From NCBI GenBank assembly GCA_016712745.1, contig JADJQN010000003.1, positions 1,054,001-1,118,000 on the forward strand: a stretch of DNA of 64,000 bases. Reading direction: 5' to 3'. The notes under the pieces were generated by a model. It was not told the DNA's origin. It saw nothing but the letters and a program-made list of their open reading frames with translations, and did no database searches. Source of the DNA: Sandaracinaceae bacterium. GTDB taxonomy: Bacteria; Myxococcota_A; Polyangia; Polyangiales; JADJQN01. How positions within the stretch are numbered: position 1 is the stretch's first letter; the number at the start of each line of letters is the position of its first letter. Shown piece by piece: positions 18,152 through 26,817 of the stretch. Both the position numbers and the translations under genes were made by a program.

Positions 18152-18794
18152 AGCTTTATTCGTATTGGCGCTCGAGTGCGAGCTACCGGGTACGCATCGC
18201 GCTCGCCTATAAGAACATCATTTACGCTTATTCAGTAGTTCATCTTGTCGAAGGTGGCGGACAGCAACATCGCGACGAGTACAAGGTCCTCAACCCGATG
18301 GCTCAGGTGCCCACTCTTGAAGTTCAAGACGGGGGGCACACGCATTTGATTTCGCAATCGCTCGCGATCCTCGAGTACCTCGAAGAGACCCATCCGAATC
18401 CGCCGCTTCTGCCCAGGATCCTTTGCAGCGCGCGCGCGTACGCCAGCTTTCCGAGATCGTGAATGCCGGGATTCAGCCTTTTCAGAACTTGGTCGTTCTT
18501 GCGCACGTGCGCGAAGCGTTGAAGTCCGATGACAAGGCTTGGATCCAAAAGTGGCTTGGTCAAGGCATGCGCGCCCTCGACATGGCAGCAACCAAGACCG
18601 CTGGCCGATTCCTTGTAGGAGACACCCCTACGTTTGCCGATTTATGTTTGGTGCCGCAGATGTACGCCGCGCGCCGCATGGGCGTGCCTCTCGATGCCAT
18701 GCCGACCCTGGTACGCGTCGATGCTTCGTGCAACGAATTGCCTGCTTTCCAAGCCGCACATCCGGACCGACAGCCGGACGCGGTTGCGCCATAA
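18148..18794 (+). pseudogene. maiA: Maleylacetoacetate isomerase with one-base frameshift
   Basis: The first frame (18148-18462) gives the GST-zeta thioredoxin fold with YWRSSASYRVRIAL, VLNPMAQVPTLE and QSLAILEYLEETHP, then goes out of frame. The second frame, read from 18417, gives DPLQRARVRQLSEIVNAGIQP and a normal GST C-terminal domain ending LPAFQAAHPDRQPDAVAP. Between CCC (18412-18414) and GAT (18417-18419) only two bases (AG) remain where a codon is needed. Restoring one base yields a 215-residue protein, the usual MaiA length. The enzyme isomerises maleylacetoacetate to fumarylacetoacetate with glutathione. Either the isolate lost the step or this is a sequence error; everything else in the gene looks maintained. 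Confidence 0.9.
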
Positions 18795-18827
18795 TCAAAA
18801 AGTTCAACTGCAAACAGCGGAGACGTC

Positions 18828-19979
18828 ATGTCCAAGGTCGAGTCACTCGGGATCAAAAAGCTCGAAGCAATCCACTACTACGTTCGTGATCTCGAGCGCA
18901 GTCGGAAGTTTTATACCGAGACGATGGACTACGCCGAAGTCGCAGTAAGCGGTCCTGAGCTTGAAGCGAGTGGCAAGCAGAAGTCGGCGACCTTCGAGGC
19001 GGGCGATTGCTGCGTGGTTGTCTCGCAACCGATCGGTGAAGGTGGACGTGCTTGGCGTTGGCTGCAGCGTCATCCGGATGGCGTTGGAACGTTGGTCTTC
19101 GAAGTAGAGGATGTTGAGAAGACCTTCCGACTACTCGATTCACGAGGCGGAACGCCCATCGAAGAAGTGAAGTGGACCAAGATGGAGGGCGGTCGCGTCG
19201 GCATGTTCTCGATTACGACGCCCTTTGGCAGCACCACGTTTCGATTTGTGCAGCGTGAGGGCGTGGCCAAGGGCTATCCGGGTTTCATTGCGCATGCGAC
19301 TCCGCAGGGCGGCAAGAACAAGTTTGGCTTCAGCCACTTCGATCACGTCACCTCGAACTTCGAGACGATGGCGCCAGCGCTTCTGTGGATGGAGCACGTA
19401 TGCGGCTTCGAGAAATATTGGAACATCGAGTTTCACACCAACGATGTGCGCATCGACGACAAGAACGGCTCAGGCCTTCGCTCGATCGTCATGTGGGATC
19501 GCCAAAGCGGCGTGAAATTCGCCAACAACGAGCCCTATCGTCCCTTCTTCAAGGCCTCGCAGATCAACCTCTTCCATGAGGACAACCGCGGCGACGGCGT
19601 TCAGCACGCGGCGATTGTCGCGCGGGACATTCTGCAAACCGTGCGCGATATGCGTAAGAGCGGCGTCGACTTCATGCCTACGCCCGGCACGTACTACGAC
19701 GCGCTTCCCACACGCCTCACACAGCTTGGTGTAAACCGCATCGACGAAGACATGAGTGTGTTGCGCGACTTGCAGATCCTCGTAGATGGCAGCGAAGACC
19801 ATTCCTACATGCTGCAAATCTTCTTGAAGGACTCGGCCGGCTATCACGGCGACAAAGAGGCTGGCCCCTTCTTCTACGAGATCATCCAGCGCAAAGGCGA
19901 TCAGGGATTTGGCGGCGGAAACTTCCGCGCTCTTTTTGAGAGCATCGAACGGCAACACAAGGCGGAAGGCCGCCTCTAG
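18828..19979 (+). CDS. hppD: 4-hydroxyphenylpyruvate dioxygenase
   Basis: A 383-residue two-domain VOC-fold enzyme that turns 4-hydroxyphenylpyruvate into homogentisate using Fe(II) and oxygen. The iron ligands are visible: H173 (FDHVTSN), H260 (DGVQHAAI) and E351 (FFYEIIQRKG), with the C-terminal GFGGGNFRALFESIE signature that gates the active site. Length is normal (350-400). GGAG lies 5 bases before ATG 18828. It is followed with a one-base overlap (TAGTG) by homogentisate dioxygenase and preceded by maiA, so the pathway order is clear. Confidence 0.97.
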   Translation: MSKVESLGIKKLEAIHYYVRDLERSRKFYTETMDYAEVAVSGPELEASGKQKSATFEAGDCCVVVSQPIGEGGRAWRWLQRHPDGVGTLVFEVEDVEKTFRLLDSRGGTPIEEVKWTKMEGGRVGMFSITTPFGSTTFRFVQREGVAKGYPGFIAHATPQGGKNKFGFSHFDHVTSNFETMAPALLWMEHVCGFEKYWNIEFHTNDVRIDDKNGSGLRSIVMWDRQSGVKFANNEPYRPFFKASQINLFHEDNRGDGVQHAAIVARDILQTVRDMRKSGVDFMPTPGTYYDALPTRLTQLGVNRIDEDMSVLRDLQILVDGSEDHSYMLQIFLKDSAGYHGDKEAGPFFYEIIQRKGDQGFGGGNFRALFESIERQHKAEGRL

Positions 19980-21139
19980 TGATTGACCGCATGCAGTTGG
20001 GGCGGGTGGCGAAGAAGCATCACATCGCCATGCGCAAGGAAGACGGCAGCCTCTTTCACGAGGAGTGCCTCACGCGGGATGGCTTCGATGGGCCGTACAC
20101 GATTCTCTATCATGAGAATCGTCCACACACGCAGCACCTCGCGACCACGAAGCACGGCTGGAAGGCGCCCGCAGCTGCTCCCAATCAAGCGCTTGCTAAG
20201 CGTCACTATCTTTCCTTGCGAGTCGATGCACGCGGAGGCTCTCCGCTCGACGCGCGGGTGCCACTGCTCTTCAACAAAGATGTCGTAATCTCGGTCTTGT
20301 ATCCAAACGCCTCGGATACAGCCTATTTCGCCAATGCGGATGGCGATGATCTCTTCTACATTCACGAGGGCTCAGGAACTCTTCGCACTCTTTTGGGCGA
20401 TGTGCCCTTCACGAGCGAAGACTACGTCTACGTGCCGCGCGGCCTTCTGCATCGCTTCATTCTCGACGAGAAGACGCCGCAGCATTGGCTGAGCATGGAG
20501 TGCCTCGGCGGAGTTCATCTTCCCAAGCAGTGGCGCAACGAGAGTGGTCAACTGCGCATGGATGCGCCCTTTTCGCATCGCGATTTTCATCGTCCGGATT
20601 TGTTTGCGCCCATGGACGAAGGTATTCGTGACTTTGTCGTGAAGCGCGGACAGGCCTTTCACGCGTTTCGTTACGACTCTTCACCACTCGACGTGGTGGG
20701 TTGGGATGGAAGCGTTTATCCGTGGGCGTTTCCCATTTTGAATTTTCAACCGCGCGCGGGACAAGTACACCTGCCGCCCACTTGGCACGGCAACTTCGCA
20801 GCGCGTGGCGCTCTCATTTGCAGCTTCGTACCGCGTCTTGTCGACTTTCACCCCGAAGCGATTCCCTGCCCCTACCCTCACTCATCCGTCGATGTGGATG
20901 AGTTTTTGTTCTATTGCCGCGGCAACTTCACCTCGCGTCGCGGCGTAGGCCCAGGAAGTATTTCGTTTCATCCGGCGGGAATTCCCCACGGGCCCCATCC
21001 TGGTGCGTACGAAAACAGTGTCGGCCACCGCGAAACCAACGAGCTTGCCGTCATGCTCGATTGCTACGAGCGCCTCGTGCCGACGGCGGCTGCCGTTGCG
21101 ATTGAAGACCCGAACTATCAAGAGAGTTTCGTCGAATAG
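19979..21139 (+). CDS. hgd: Homogentisate 1,2-dioxygenase
   Basis: This 386-residue cupin-type dioxygenase opens the ring of homogentisate to maleylacetoacetate. It starts at GTG 19979, overlapping the hppD TAG by one base. Iron ligands are probably H301 (PYPHSSVDVDEF), the acidic D307 or E308, and H337 (IPHGPHPG). The N-terminal cupin shows DLFYIHEGSGTL and PRGLLHRF. At 386 residues it is shorter than the 430-445-residue human/Pseudomonas type and belongs to a shorter bacterial group. It acts between hppD and maiA products in the same operon. Confidence 0.93.
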   Translation: MIDRMQLGRVAKKHHIAMRKEDGSLFHEECLTRDGFDGPYTILYHENRPHTQHLATTKHGWKAPAAAPNQALAKRHYLSLRVDARGGSPLDARVPLLFNKDVVISVLYPNASDTAYFANADGDDLFYIHEGSGTLRTLLGDVPFTSEDYVYVPRGLLHRFILDEKTPQHWLSMECLGGVHLPKQWRNESGQLRMDAPFSHRDFHRPDLFAPMDEGIRDFVVKRGQAFHAFRYDSSPLDVVGWDGSVYPWAFPILNFQPRAGQVHLPPTWHGNFAARGALICSFVPRLVDFHPEAIPCPYPHSSVDVDEFLFYCRGNFTSRRGVGPGSISFHPAGIPHGPHPGAYENSVGHRETNELAVMLDCYERLVPTAAAVAIEDPNYQESFVE

Positions 21140-21203
21140 CGTAACGACGGACCTTGCATGCGCGCTCGTGCACGAGCCAACGCTCGTGCTACAAAGCTGC
21201 CCC

Positions 21204-21905
21204 ATGGGCGCACAGTGGAAACAAAAAGGCCGCGAAGCTTCAGCCAACGCGAAGGGTCGCATCTTCTCGAAGCTCGCCAAGGAAATCATCATCGCCGCGC
21301 GCGACGGGGCTGACCCGAACGGCAACGCGCGCTTGCGCATGGCTCTTGAAGCCGCACGCAAGCAATCGATGACCAAAGATACGATCGAGCGTGCGATCAA
21401 AAAGGGCGCCGGACTCACTGACGGAACCATTCAATACGACTCGGTTACGTACGAAGGCTTCACGCCGCACCGCGTGCCCGTCATCGTCGAGTGCTTAACC
21501 GACAACAAGAACCGAACCTCGGCCAACATCAAAGGCCTCTTTCGCAAAGCACAGCTCGGCAACTCCGGCGCAGTCTCGTGGGACTTCTCTCACATTGGTT
21601 CGATCGATGCCTCACCGCCCGAAGGCAAGACCGTCGACCCCGAAGAAGCAGCAATCGAAGCCGGTGCTCAAGACCTCGAAGCCGGCGAAGACGGCTCCAC
21701 GATTTTCTACACGAACGCGACCGACGTGGACTCCGTGGCCAAGGCGCTTGGTGAGCTTGGGTGGGCCGTGAGCTCGGCCAAGTTGATCTGGAAAGCGAAG
21801 AACCCCGTCACCACCCTCGATGATGCGCAACGCACTGAAGTGGAAGCTTTCTTGAGCAGCGTCGACGAAGACGACGACGTCCAAAACATCTACGTCGCGC
21901 TCTAG
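21204..21905 (+). CDS. yebC: YebC/PmpR-family protein
   Basis: The 233-residue protein begins with GAQWKQKGREASANAKGRIFSK, close to the MAGHSKWANIKHRK-type start of YebC. It continues with NARLRMALEAARKQSMTKDTIERAIKKG and a Val/Ile-rich core (TYEGFTPHRVPVIVECLTDNKNRT). YebC proteins are described as transcriptional regulators and, more recently, as helping ribosomes through difficult proline stretches. ATG 21204 is chosen because all family sequence starts there; the open frame extends upstream without homology. It lies 64 bases after hgd and 6 bases before a lipoprotein gene. Confidence 0.95.
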   Translation: MGAQWKQKGREASANAKGRIFSKLAKEIIIAARDGADPNGNARLRMALEAARKQSMTKDTIERAIKKGAGLTDGTIQYDSVTYEGFTPHRVPVIVECLTDNKNRTSANIKGLFRKAQLGNSGAVSWDFSHIGSIDASPPEGKTVDPEEAAIEAGAQDLEAGEDGSTIFYTNATDVDSVAKALGELGWAVSSAKLIWKAKNPVTTLDDAQRTEVEAFLSSVDEDDDVQNIYVAL

Positions 21906-21911
21906 TTTCGC

Positions 21912-22589
21912 GTGGCACTTCTATTTGGACTCGCGCGCGGTGTCTTTCTCCTCGCGCTCATGCTGGCGAGCGGGTGCGCCAGCGGGGGCGGTGAGTCGGT
22001 GCTCCCAGAAGATGCTGGTACGGCCGATTCGGACAGCGCCGATCTAAGCCTGGATGCGCAGCTCCAGGATTCAGCCGTCGATGATGCAGCACCTATGGAC
22101 GGCGCGATGGACGCTGCGAGCGATGCTGGCGGTCCAGATGCCGGGCCTCGCGATCTTGGAACGGACGCCGGCCCCGTGCTGCTGGGGATGATCTTCACGT
22201 CACCGAATCTCGGCGGCGGGACGGCCGGCGTCATCAGCACGCTCTCTTTTGTCATCGAGTTTGACGGCGGAACGTGCACCTCTGGCCCCATCGGCGAATC
22301 CGTTCCGTGGTCCGCGCCCGGTATGTTCGACTTCAACGTCACCAACGACCCGGACTTCGCTTCGTTGATTGCCTGCCTCACCGACAGCTTCGAGGAAGAC
22401 ATCCTGAGCTCTACGCACGCCGGCAGTGGCGGCGGCGGCAACCGCGTCCTCGAGTCGACCGCGTTCGGTGCGATCTCGGGTCACACCATCGACTTCATCC
22501 GCCTAGTGGTGGAAGCCATCACCATCACCAACAACGGCTCTTTTTCGATGTACACGGAAACAGTGCACTGGGAGCTCTGGGGCCAGTAA
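21912..22589 (+). CDS. Lipoprotein of unknown function
   Basis: A 225-residue protein starting at GTG 21912, with a signal peptide and lipobox LASGC (Cys about 22). About 55 residues of Asp/Ala-rich, low-complexity linker (repeated DAG/DA) separate the lipid anchor from a beta-rich C-terminal domain (MIFTSPNLGGG to WELWGQ) with two Cys. No known domain is recognised. This anchor-linker-domain layout is common for myxobacterial surface lipoproteins. It lies 6 bases after yebC and converges with the sigma-54 regulator gene. Confidence 0.78.
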   Translation: MALLFGLARGVFLLALMLASGCASGGGESVLPEDAGTADSDSADLSLDAQLQDSAVDDAAPMDGAMDAASDAGGPDAGPRDLGTDAGPVLLGMIFTSPNLGGGTAGVISTLSFVIEFDGGTCTSGPIGESVPWSAPGMFDFNVTNDPDFASLIACLTDSFEEDILSSTHAGSGGGGNRVLESTAFGAISGHTIDFIRLVVEAITITNNGSFSMYTETVHWELWGQ

Positions 22590-22621
22590 ACGCAGCGACT
22601 TAGCGGTGCGTGGCAAATACC

Positions 22622-23986
22622 CTAGGCGCCTTCTTTGATGCCGTGTTTCCTGGCTAATTTGTGCAGGTATTTGCGATCCATGTCGGCTTCCCGCGCCGCG
22701 GCGGAGATGTTGCCGTCATGCCGTTTGAGCAGCCACGTCACGTAGCTTTTCTCAAAGACGTTCTCCCATTCCGTCCGCGTGTCCCCGTAGCTCTTACCGA
22801 CGACAAAGTTCGGAGCTGCACTTGGCTCCTTAGCGATACTGTTGAGTGCCATGAGCGGCACGGTGCTGAGGTTGACCTCGGCTGCACCCATCGCTTGCGT
22901 CATATAAAGAGAGCGCTCGAGCACGTTGCGCAGCTCACGCACATTGCCCGGCCAATCGTGGGCGGCAAGCGCGTTCATTACGTCGGGTGCGATCTTGGGT
23001 GCATTGCCGCCGGGCGCGAGCACTTGCACAAGCTTCGCCACAATCAGCGGGATGTCATCGCGACGCTCGCGCAGAGGTGGCAGATCGCAAGCCACGACAG
23101 CAAGACGGAAGAATAGGTCTTCACGGAACTTTCCGCGCGCAACTTCCATGCGCAGATTTCGCTTGGACGCGGCGATAACGCGAATGTCGACGCGAATCTC
23201 TTTATTGCCGCCGACCCTTCGAAACGCGCGCTGCTCGATCGCACGAAGAAGCCTGGGCTGCAGATCCAAAGGCAGCTCACCGATCTCGTCGAGGAACAAC
23301 GTTCCTTGATTGGCGAGCTCGAACGCGCCTTGGCGCATGGCCGCAGCGCCGGTGAAGGCGCCCTTCTCATGCCCAAAAAGTTCGCTTTCGATCAGCGATC
23401 CCACCACAGCGCCGCAGTCGACGACGATGAAGGGCTTTTGCGCGCGGGGGCTAGCCGCGTGGATGGATCGCGCGAGGACATCTTTGCCGGTGCCGGTCTC
23501 ACCGCCAATCAGCACAGTCGCGTCGGAGGGCGCAAGTCGCTCGAGCATTCCAAAGAGCTCGCGCATGCGCAGGCTATGCCCAATGACTTCACCAAACGTC
23601 GACTTCTCGCTCGGCATGAGCTCGATACGCTCGGCGTACGAGCGCACCCGCACTTCGATCTGGCCCACGCTCAATACGGCGCCATTCTTCAGATAGGCTT
23701 CTTTGATCTGCGCGCCATCGAGCAAGGTACCGTTGGTGCTGCCCAGATCGCGAACGAGAAAGCCGCTCGCGTCTCGCGTAATTTCGCAGTGTGCGCGCGA
23801 GACCGTCGAGTCGGTTAGAACGAGATCGTTCTCTGCTGCTTTGCCGATGCGAAAGAGATCTCCATCGAGGGTCGCCTCTTTTCCGCGCTCGGTGCCGTTC
23901 ATCACGGTCAACGTGCAGCGCGAAAGTTCGATTGCGCGCCCGAAACCACCCCCCTGCGTGCCTGATTGGGTGCCGACCTCGCTCAC
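22622..23986 (-). CDS. FHA-domain sigma-54-dependent transcriptional activator
   Basis: This 454-residue activator has an N-terminal FHA domain (about 45-115: FRIGKAAENDLVL, TVSRAHCEI, DLGSTNGTLL) that binds phosphothreonine peptides. The AAA+ domain (about 135-370) has Walker A GETGTGKD (162-169), the sigma-54 contact loop GAFTGA (209-214) and Walker B LFLDEIG. A Fis-type helix-turn-helix is near 412-450. It remodels RNA polymerase-sigma54. The FHA sensor implies control by Ser/Thr kinases, a pattern frequent in myxobacteria. It overlaps an upstream small membrane-protein gene by ATGA. Targets are unknown. Confidence 0.94.
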   Translation of the reverse strand: MSEVGTQSGTQGGGFGRAIELSRCTLTVMNGTERGKEATLDGDLFRIGKAAENDLVLTDSTVSRAHCEITRDASGFLVRDLGSTNGTLLDGAQIKEAYLKNGAVLSVGQIEVRVRSYAERIELMPSEKSTFGEVIGHSLRMRELFGMLERLAPSDATVLIGGETGTGKDVLARSIHAASPRAQKPFIVVDCGAVVGSLIESELFGHEKGAFTGAAAMRQGAFELANQGTLFLDEIGELPLDLQPRLLRAIEQRAFRRVGGNKEIRVDIRVIAASKRNLRMEVARGKFREDLFFRLAVVACDLPPLRERRDDIPLIVAKLVQVLAPGGNAPKIAPDVMNALAAHDWPGNVRELRNVLERSLYMTQAMGAAEVNLSTVPLMALNSIAKEPSAAPNFVVGKSYGDTRTEWENVFEKSYVTWLLKRHDGNISAAAREADMDRKYLHKLARKHGIKEGA

Positions 23987-24363
23987 TGCACACCTGACAA
24001 GTCGAACGTCACCGCGCCATCGGTCGGCACCGTCAGTGCACGCTCGAGCGCCTCCACCCGAGACGCGTGCGTCAGTGAAATGCGCACCGTGTAGCGACCG
24101 GGCGAAAGGGAGGGATCCGAGTCGACTCGAACAGGCGCCTTCTCGTCGTAGCGAAAGGTCGAAGTCACGGCCGCCTCATCTCCGACAAGATACGCGAGTT
24201 CCACTTCGCGCACGTCGTTCTGTGCAGCAAAGCGTAAGTGCACATGTGTTACGTGAGGCGTCGCGCGCTGGACCGTGAGAAAGACCACAGCGCCGCCCAG
24301 TCCCAAGACCAGCGGCGCAAACCTACGCCGATGCTGGAGAATCGCGTCAAGTAGGGCCTTCAC
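23983..24363 (-). CDS. Small membrane-anchored protein coupled to the sigma-54 activator
   Basis: The 126-residue protein has a basic N-terminus, one membrane helix (about 15-33, APLVLGLGGAVVFLTV) and a beta-rich extracytoplasmic domain of about 85 residues ending in VTFDLSGVQ. No Cys and no known motif. It lies directly upstream of the FHA-sigma54 gene with an ATGA overlap, so the two are translationally coupled. It may anchor or feed information to a signalling step, but this is inference from position. Confidence 0.7.
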   Translation of the reverse strand: MKALLDAILQHRRRFAPLVLGLGGAVVFLTVQRATPHVTHVHLRFAAQNDVREVELAYLVGDEAAVTSTFRYDEKAPVRVDSDPSLSPGRYTVRISLTHASRVEALERALTVPTDGAVTFDLSGVQ

Positions 24364-24528
24364 AAGAAGGCCCTCTGAAACACGCGGGAGCTACCCGTCA
24401 CTAGTCCGTTACCTTGTCGCATGGGGGGGTCGGGTGCTAAGTTGTGGCATGGAATTGATGCGGGTTCGATGCTTAGCAATCTCGCTCTGCTCTAAGCCGT
24501 AAGTTCCTGAAAGCTCGCACTTTTTTAG

Positions 24529-26685
24529 ATGGTTCGACTGACCGACATCCTCGAGAAGGTCAAGAGCTACCACCCGGCTGCCGATACAGATCTGATCAAT
24601 AAGGCCTACGTGTATTCCTCTCGAATGCACGAAGGGCAGCTGCGTAAGTCTGGAGACCCATACTTCATTCATCCGCTCAGTGTCGCCGGAATTATCGCCG
24701 ACATGAAGCTGGACGCAGCGAGCGTGTGCGCGGCGCTTCTTCACGATGTCGTCGAAGACACGGGCGCGACTGAAAAAGATATCAGCGCTCTCTTCGGTGA
24801 AGAGGTTGCGTTCCTCGTCGACGGCGTGACCAAGCTCGGCAAGATCAATTTCACCTCGAAGGAGGATCAGCAGGCCGAGAGCTTTCGCAAGATGCTCGTG
24901 GCGATGGCGCGCGACATCCGCGTCCTTTTGGTGAAGCTCGCCGATCGCTTGGACAATATGCGCACGCTCGAGCACATGAAGCCCGAAGCGCAAGAGCGAA
25001 TAGCCGCCGAGACGCTTGAGATTTACGCGCCGCTTGCCGGTCGCCTTGGTATTCAGTGGTTGAAGAGCGAGCTCGAAGATCTGAGCTTCAGCTATATGTA
25101 TCCCGATGCATATATCGATCTGAAGAAGAAGACGACCAAGGTCGTCAAGGATCGCGAGCGCTACATCATCGAGACCACGCACAAGATCGAGAAGATGCTC
25201 ATCGAGCGAGGCTTCGCGGTCGACGTAAAAGGTCGCGAAAAGCACCTTTATTCCGTCTATCGCAAGATGCGCCAGAACAACTGCGAGTTTGAGCAGATTT
25301 ACGACTACGTGGCCTTCCGCATCGTGACGGAGAGCGTGTCGGATTGCTATGCGGCGCTCGGTGTCGTGCACTCGCAATGGACGCCCATCCCTGGTCGCTT
25401 CAAAGATTACATCGCGCTTCCAAAGCCCAACCTCTACCAGTCGCTTCACACGACGGTTATCGGTCCCGGCCACAAGCGCATCGAAGTTCAGATTCGTACG
25501 CGCGAAATGGATCGCACGGCCGAGAACGGCATCGCCGCGCATTGGCAGTACAAAGAGAAGACCGGCGGCCTTGATGCAAAAGACGCCGCACGTTTCAGTT
25601 GGCTTCGTCAGATGATGGAGTTTCAGTCGGACGTGCAGGATCCGGCGGAGTTCATCGACTCGGTGAAAGGCGATCTCTTCCATGAAGAGGTCTACGTGTT
25701 TACGCCCAAGGGCGACGTGAAAGTTTTCCCGCGTGGAGCTACGCCGATCGATTTCGCCTACTCGATTCACTCGGACATCGGGCATCACTGCTCGGGCGCA
25801 CGCGTGAACGCAGCGATCGTTCCTTTGCGCTATCAGCTTCGCAACGGCGATACGGTCGACATCATGACCTCGCCCGGCCAGCAGCCCTCGAAAGACTGGC
25901 TGGAATTTGTGGCGACGGTGAAAGCGCGCTCCAAAGTGCGGACCTTCGTACGGGCCGAGGAGCGCAAACGCAGTGTAAAACTCGGCCGCGAGCTCCTCGA
26001 GCGCGAGATGCACAAGCGCGATATGTCGTTCGCGCGCATCGTGAAGAGCGGCGACCTCGACTCGGTCATCGGCAAGCTGCGCGACGTCGGCAGCATCGAA
26101 GAGATGTACGCGCAGATTGGCTACGGCAAGCTCGCGGCGAGCGAAGTCGTAAAGGAGCTCTTGCCCGCTGACGCGAGCGCTCCAATGCCGGAGAACTTGA
26201 AGCCCGGCTTCATCGAGCGCACCGTTCGTAGAGTCACCGGCAAAGATGCCGACACCTCGATTCGCATCGCTGACCTCGATGACGTCCTGGTGCGTTTCGG
26301 CGCGTGTTGCAGTCCAGTCCCGGGCGACGCAATCACCGGCTGGATTACACGTGGACGCGGAGTCACCATTCATCGCCGCGAGTGTCGTAAAGCGATGGAG
26401 CTCGATCCGGAGCGTCGCATTGCGGTGAGTTGGTCGACAGGCAGCAAAGTGGATCGCCCGGTGTCCTTGCGCGTCGTCACGGCCAATCGCCCTGGCATCT
26501 TGGCGCGTGTGTCGGCCGAGTTCACCGAACGCGGCGTCAACATCAGCGAAGCCAACTGCCGTACGGGCGACGACGGCCGCGCGGTGAACCTCTTTCAGTT
26601 TGCAGTCAGCGACGTTGCGCGCTTGCGCTTGCTCATGCGGTCGCTGCAGAAGATCGACGGTGTATACGAAGTCGTTCGCGTTTGA
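24529..26685 (+). CDS. Bifunctional (p)ppGpp synthetase/hydrolase
   Basis: A 718-residue Rel/SpoT long RSH protein. The N-terminal HD hydrolase has intact HDVVED (72-77). The synthetase domain has RFKDYIALPKPN, the RXKD form found in bifunctional enzymes rather than EXDD of monofunctional RelA. A TGS domain (about 384-445), a conserved-cysteine region (FGACCSPVPGD to HRREC) and a C-terminal ACT domain (VVTANRPGILARVS) follow. It makes and degrades (p)ppGpp during the stringent response, bound to ribosomes or sensing other stress. It is monocistronic by spacing (165 bases upstream, 132 downstream). Confidence 0.97.
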   Translation: MVRLTDILEKVKSYHPAADTDLINKAYVYSSRMHEGQLRKSGDPYFIHPLSVAGIIADMKLDAASVCAALLHDVVEDTGATEKDISALFGEEVAFLVDGVTKLGKINFTSKEDQQAESFRKMLVAMARDIRVLLVKLADRLDNMRTLEHMKPEAQERIAAETLEIYAPLAGRLGIQWLKSELEDLSFSYMYPDAYIDLKKKTTKVVKDRERYIIETTHKIEKMLIERGFAVDVKGREKHLYSVYRKMRQNNCEFEQIYDYVAFRIVTESVSDCYAALGVVHSQWTPIPGRFKDYIALPKPNLYQSLHTTVIGPGHKRIEVQIRTREMDRTAENGIAAHWQYKEKTGGLDAKDAARFSWLRQMMEFQSDVQDPAEFIDSVKGDLFHEEVYVFTPKGDVKVFPRGATPIDFAYSIHSDIGHHCSGARVNAAIVPLRYQLRNGDTVDIMTSPGQQPSKDWLEFVATVKARSKVRTFVRAEERKRSVKLGRELLEREMHKRDMSFARIVKSGDLDSVIGKLRDVGSIEEMYAQIGYGKLAASEVVKELLPADASAPMPENLKPGFIERTVRRVTGKDADTSIRIADLDDVLVRFGACCSPVPGDAITGWITRGRGVTIHRRECRKAMELDPERRIAVSWSTGSKVDRPVSLRVVTANRPGILARVSAEFTERGVNISEANCRTGDDGRAVNLFQFAVSDVARLRLLMRSLQKIDGVYEVVRV

Positions 26686-26817
26686 TGCGTTAGTGAACTG
26701 GCCCAGGGCCGTTAGCAACGTAACGTGCGCGGCTGGTCAGGCTCGGAAAGGCACTCCTGCTTGCGCCTAGCGTGGATGTCCGATCGGCGTAAGATTTGCA
26801 GCCGCTTGAAACGTCGC

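Noticed and set aside
24409..26718. 769-codon open frame opposite the Rel/SpoT gene
   Set aside because: It is the codon-bias shadow of a well-supported RSH gene; composition is His/Arg/Val-rich without any recognisable domain.
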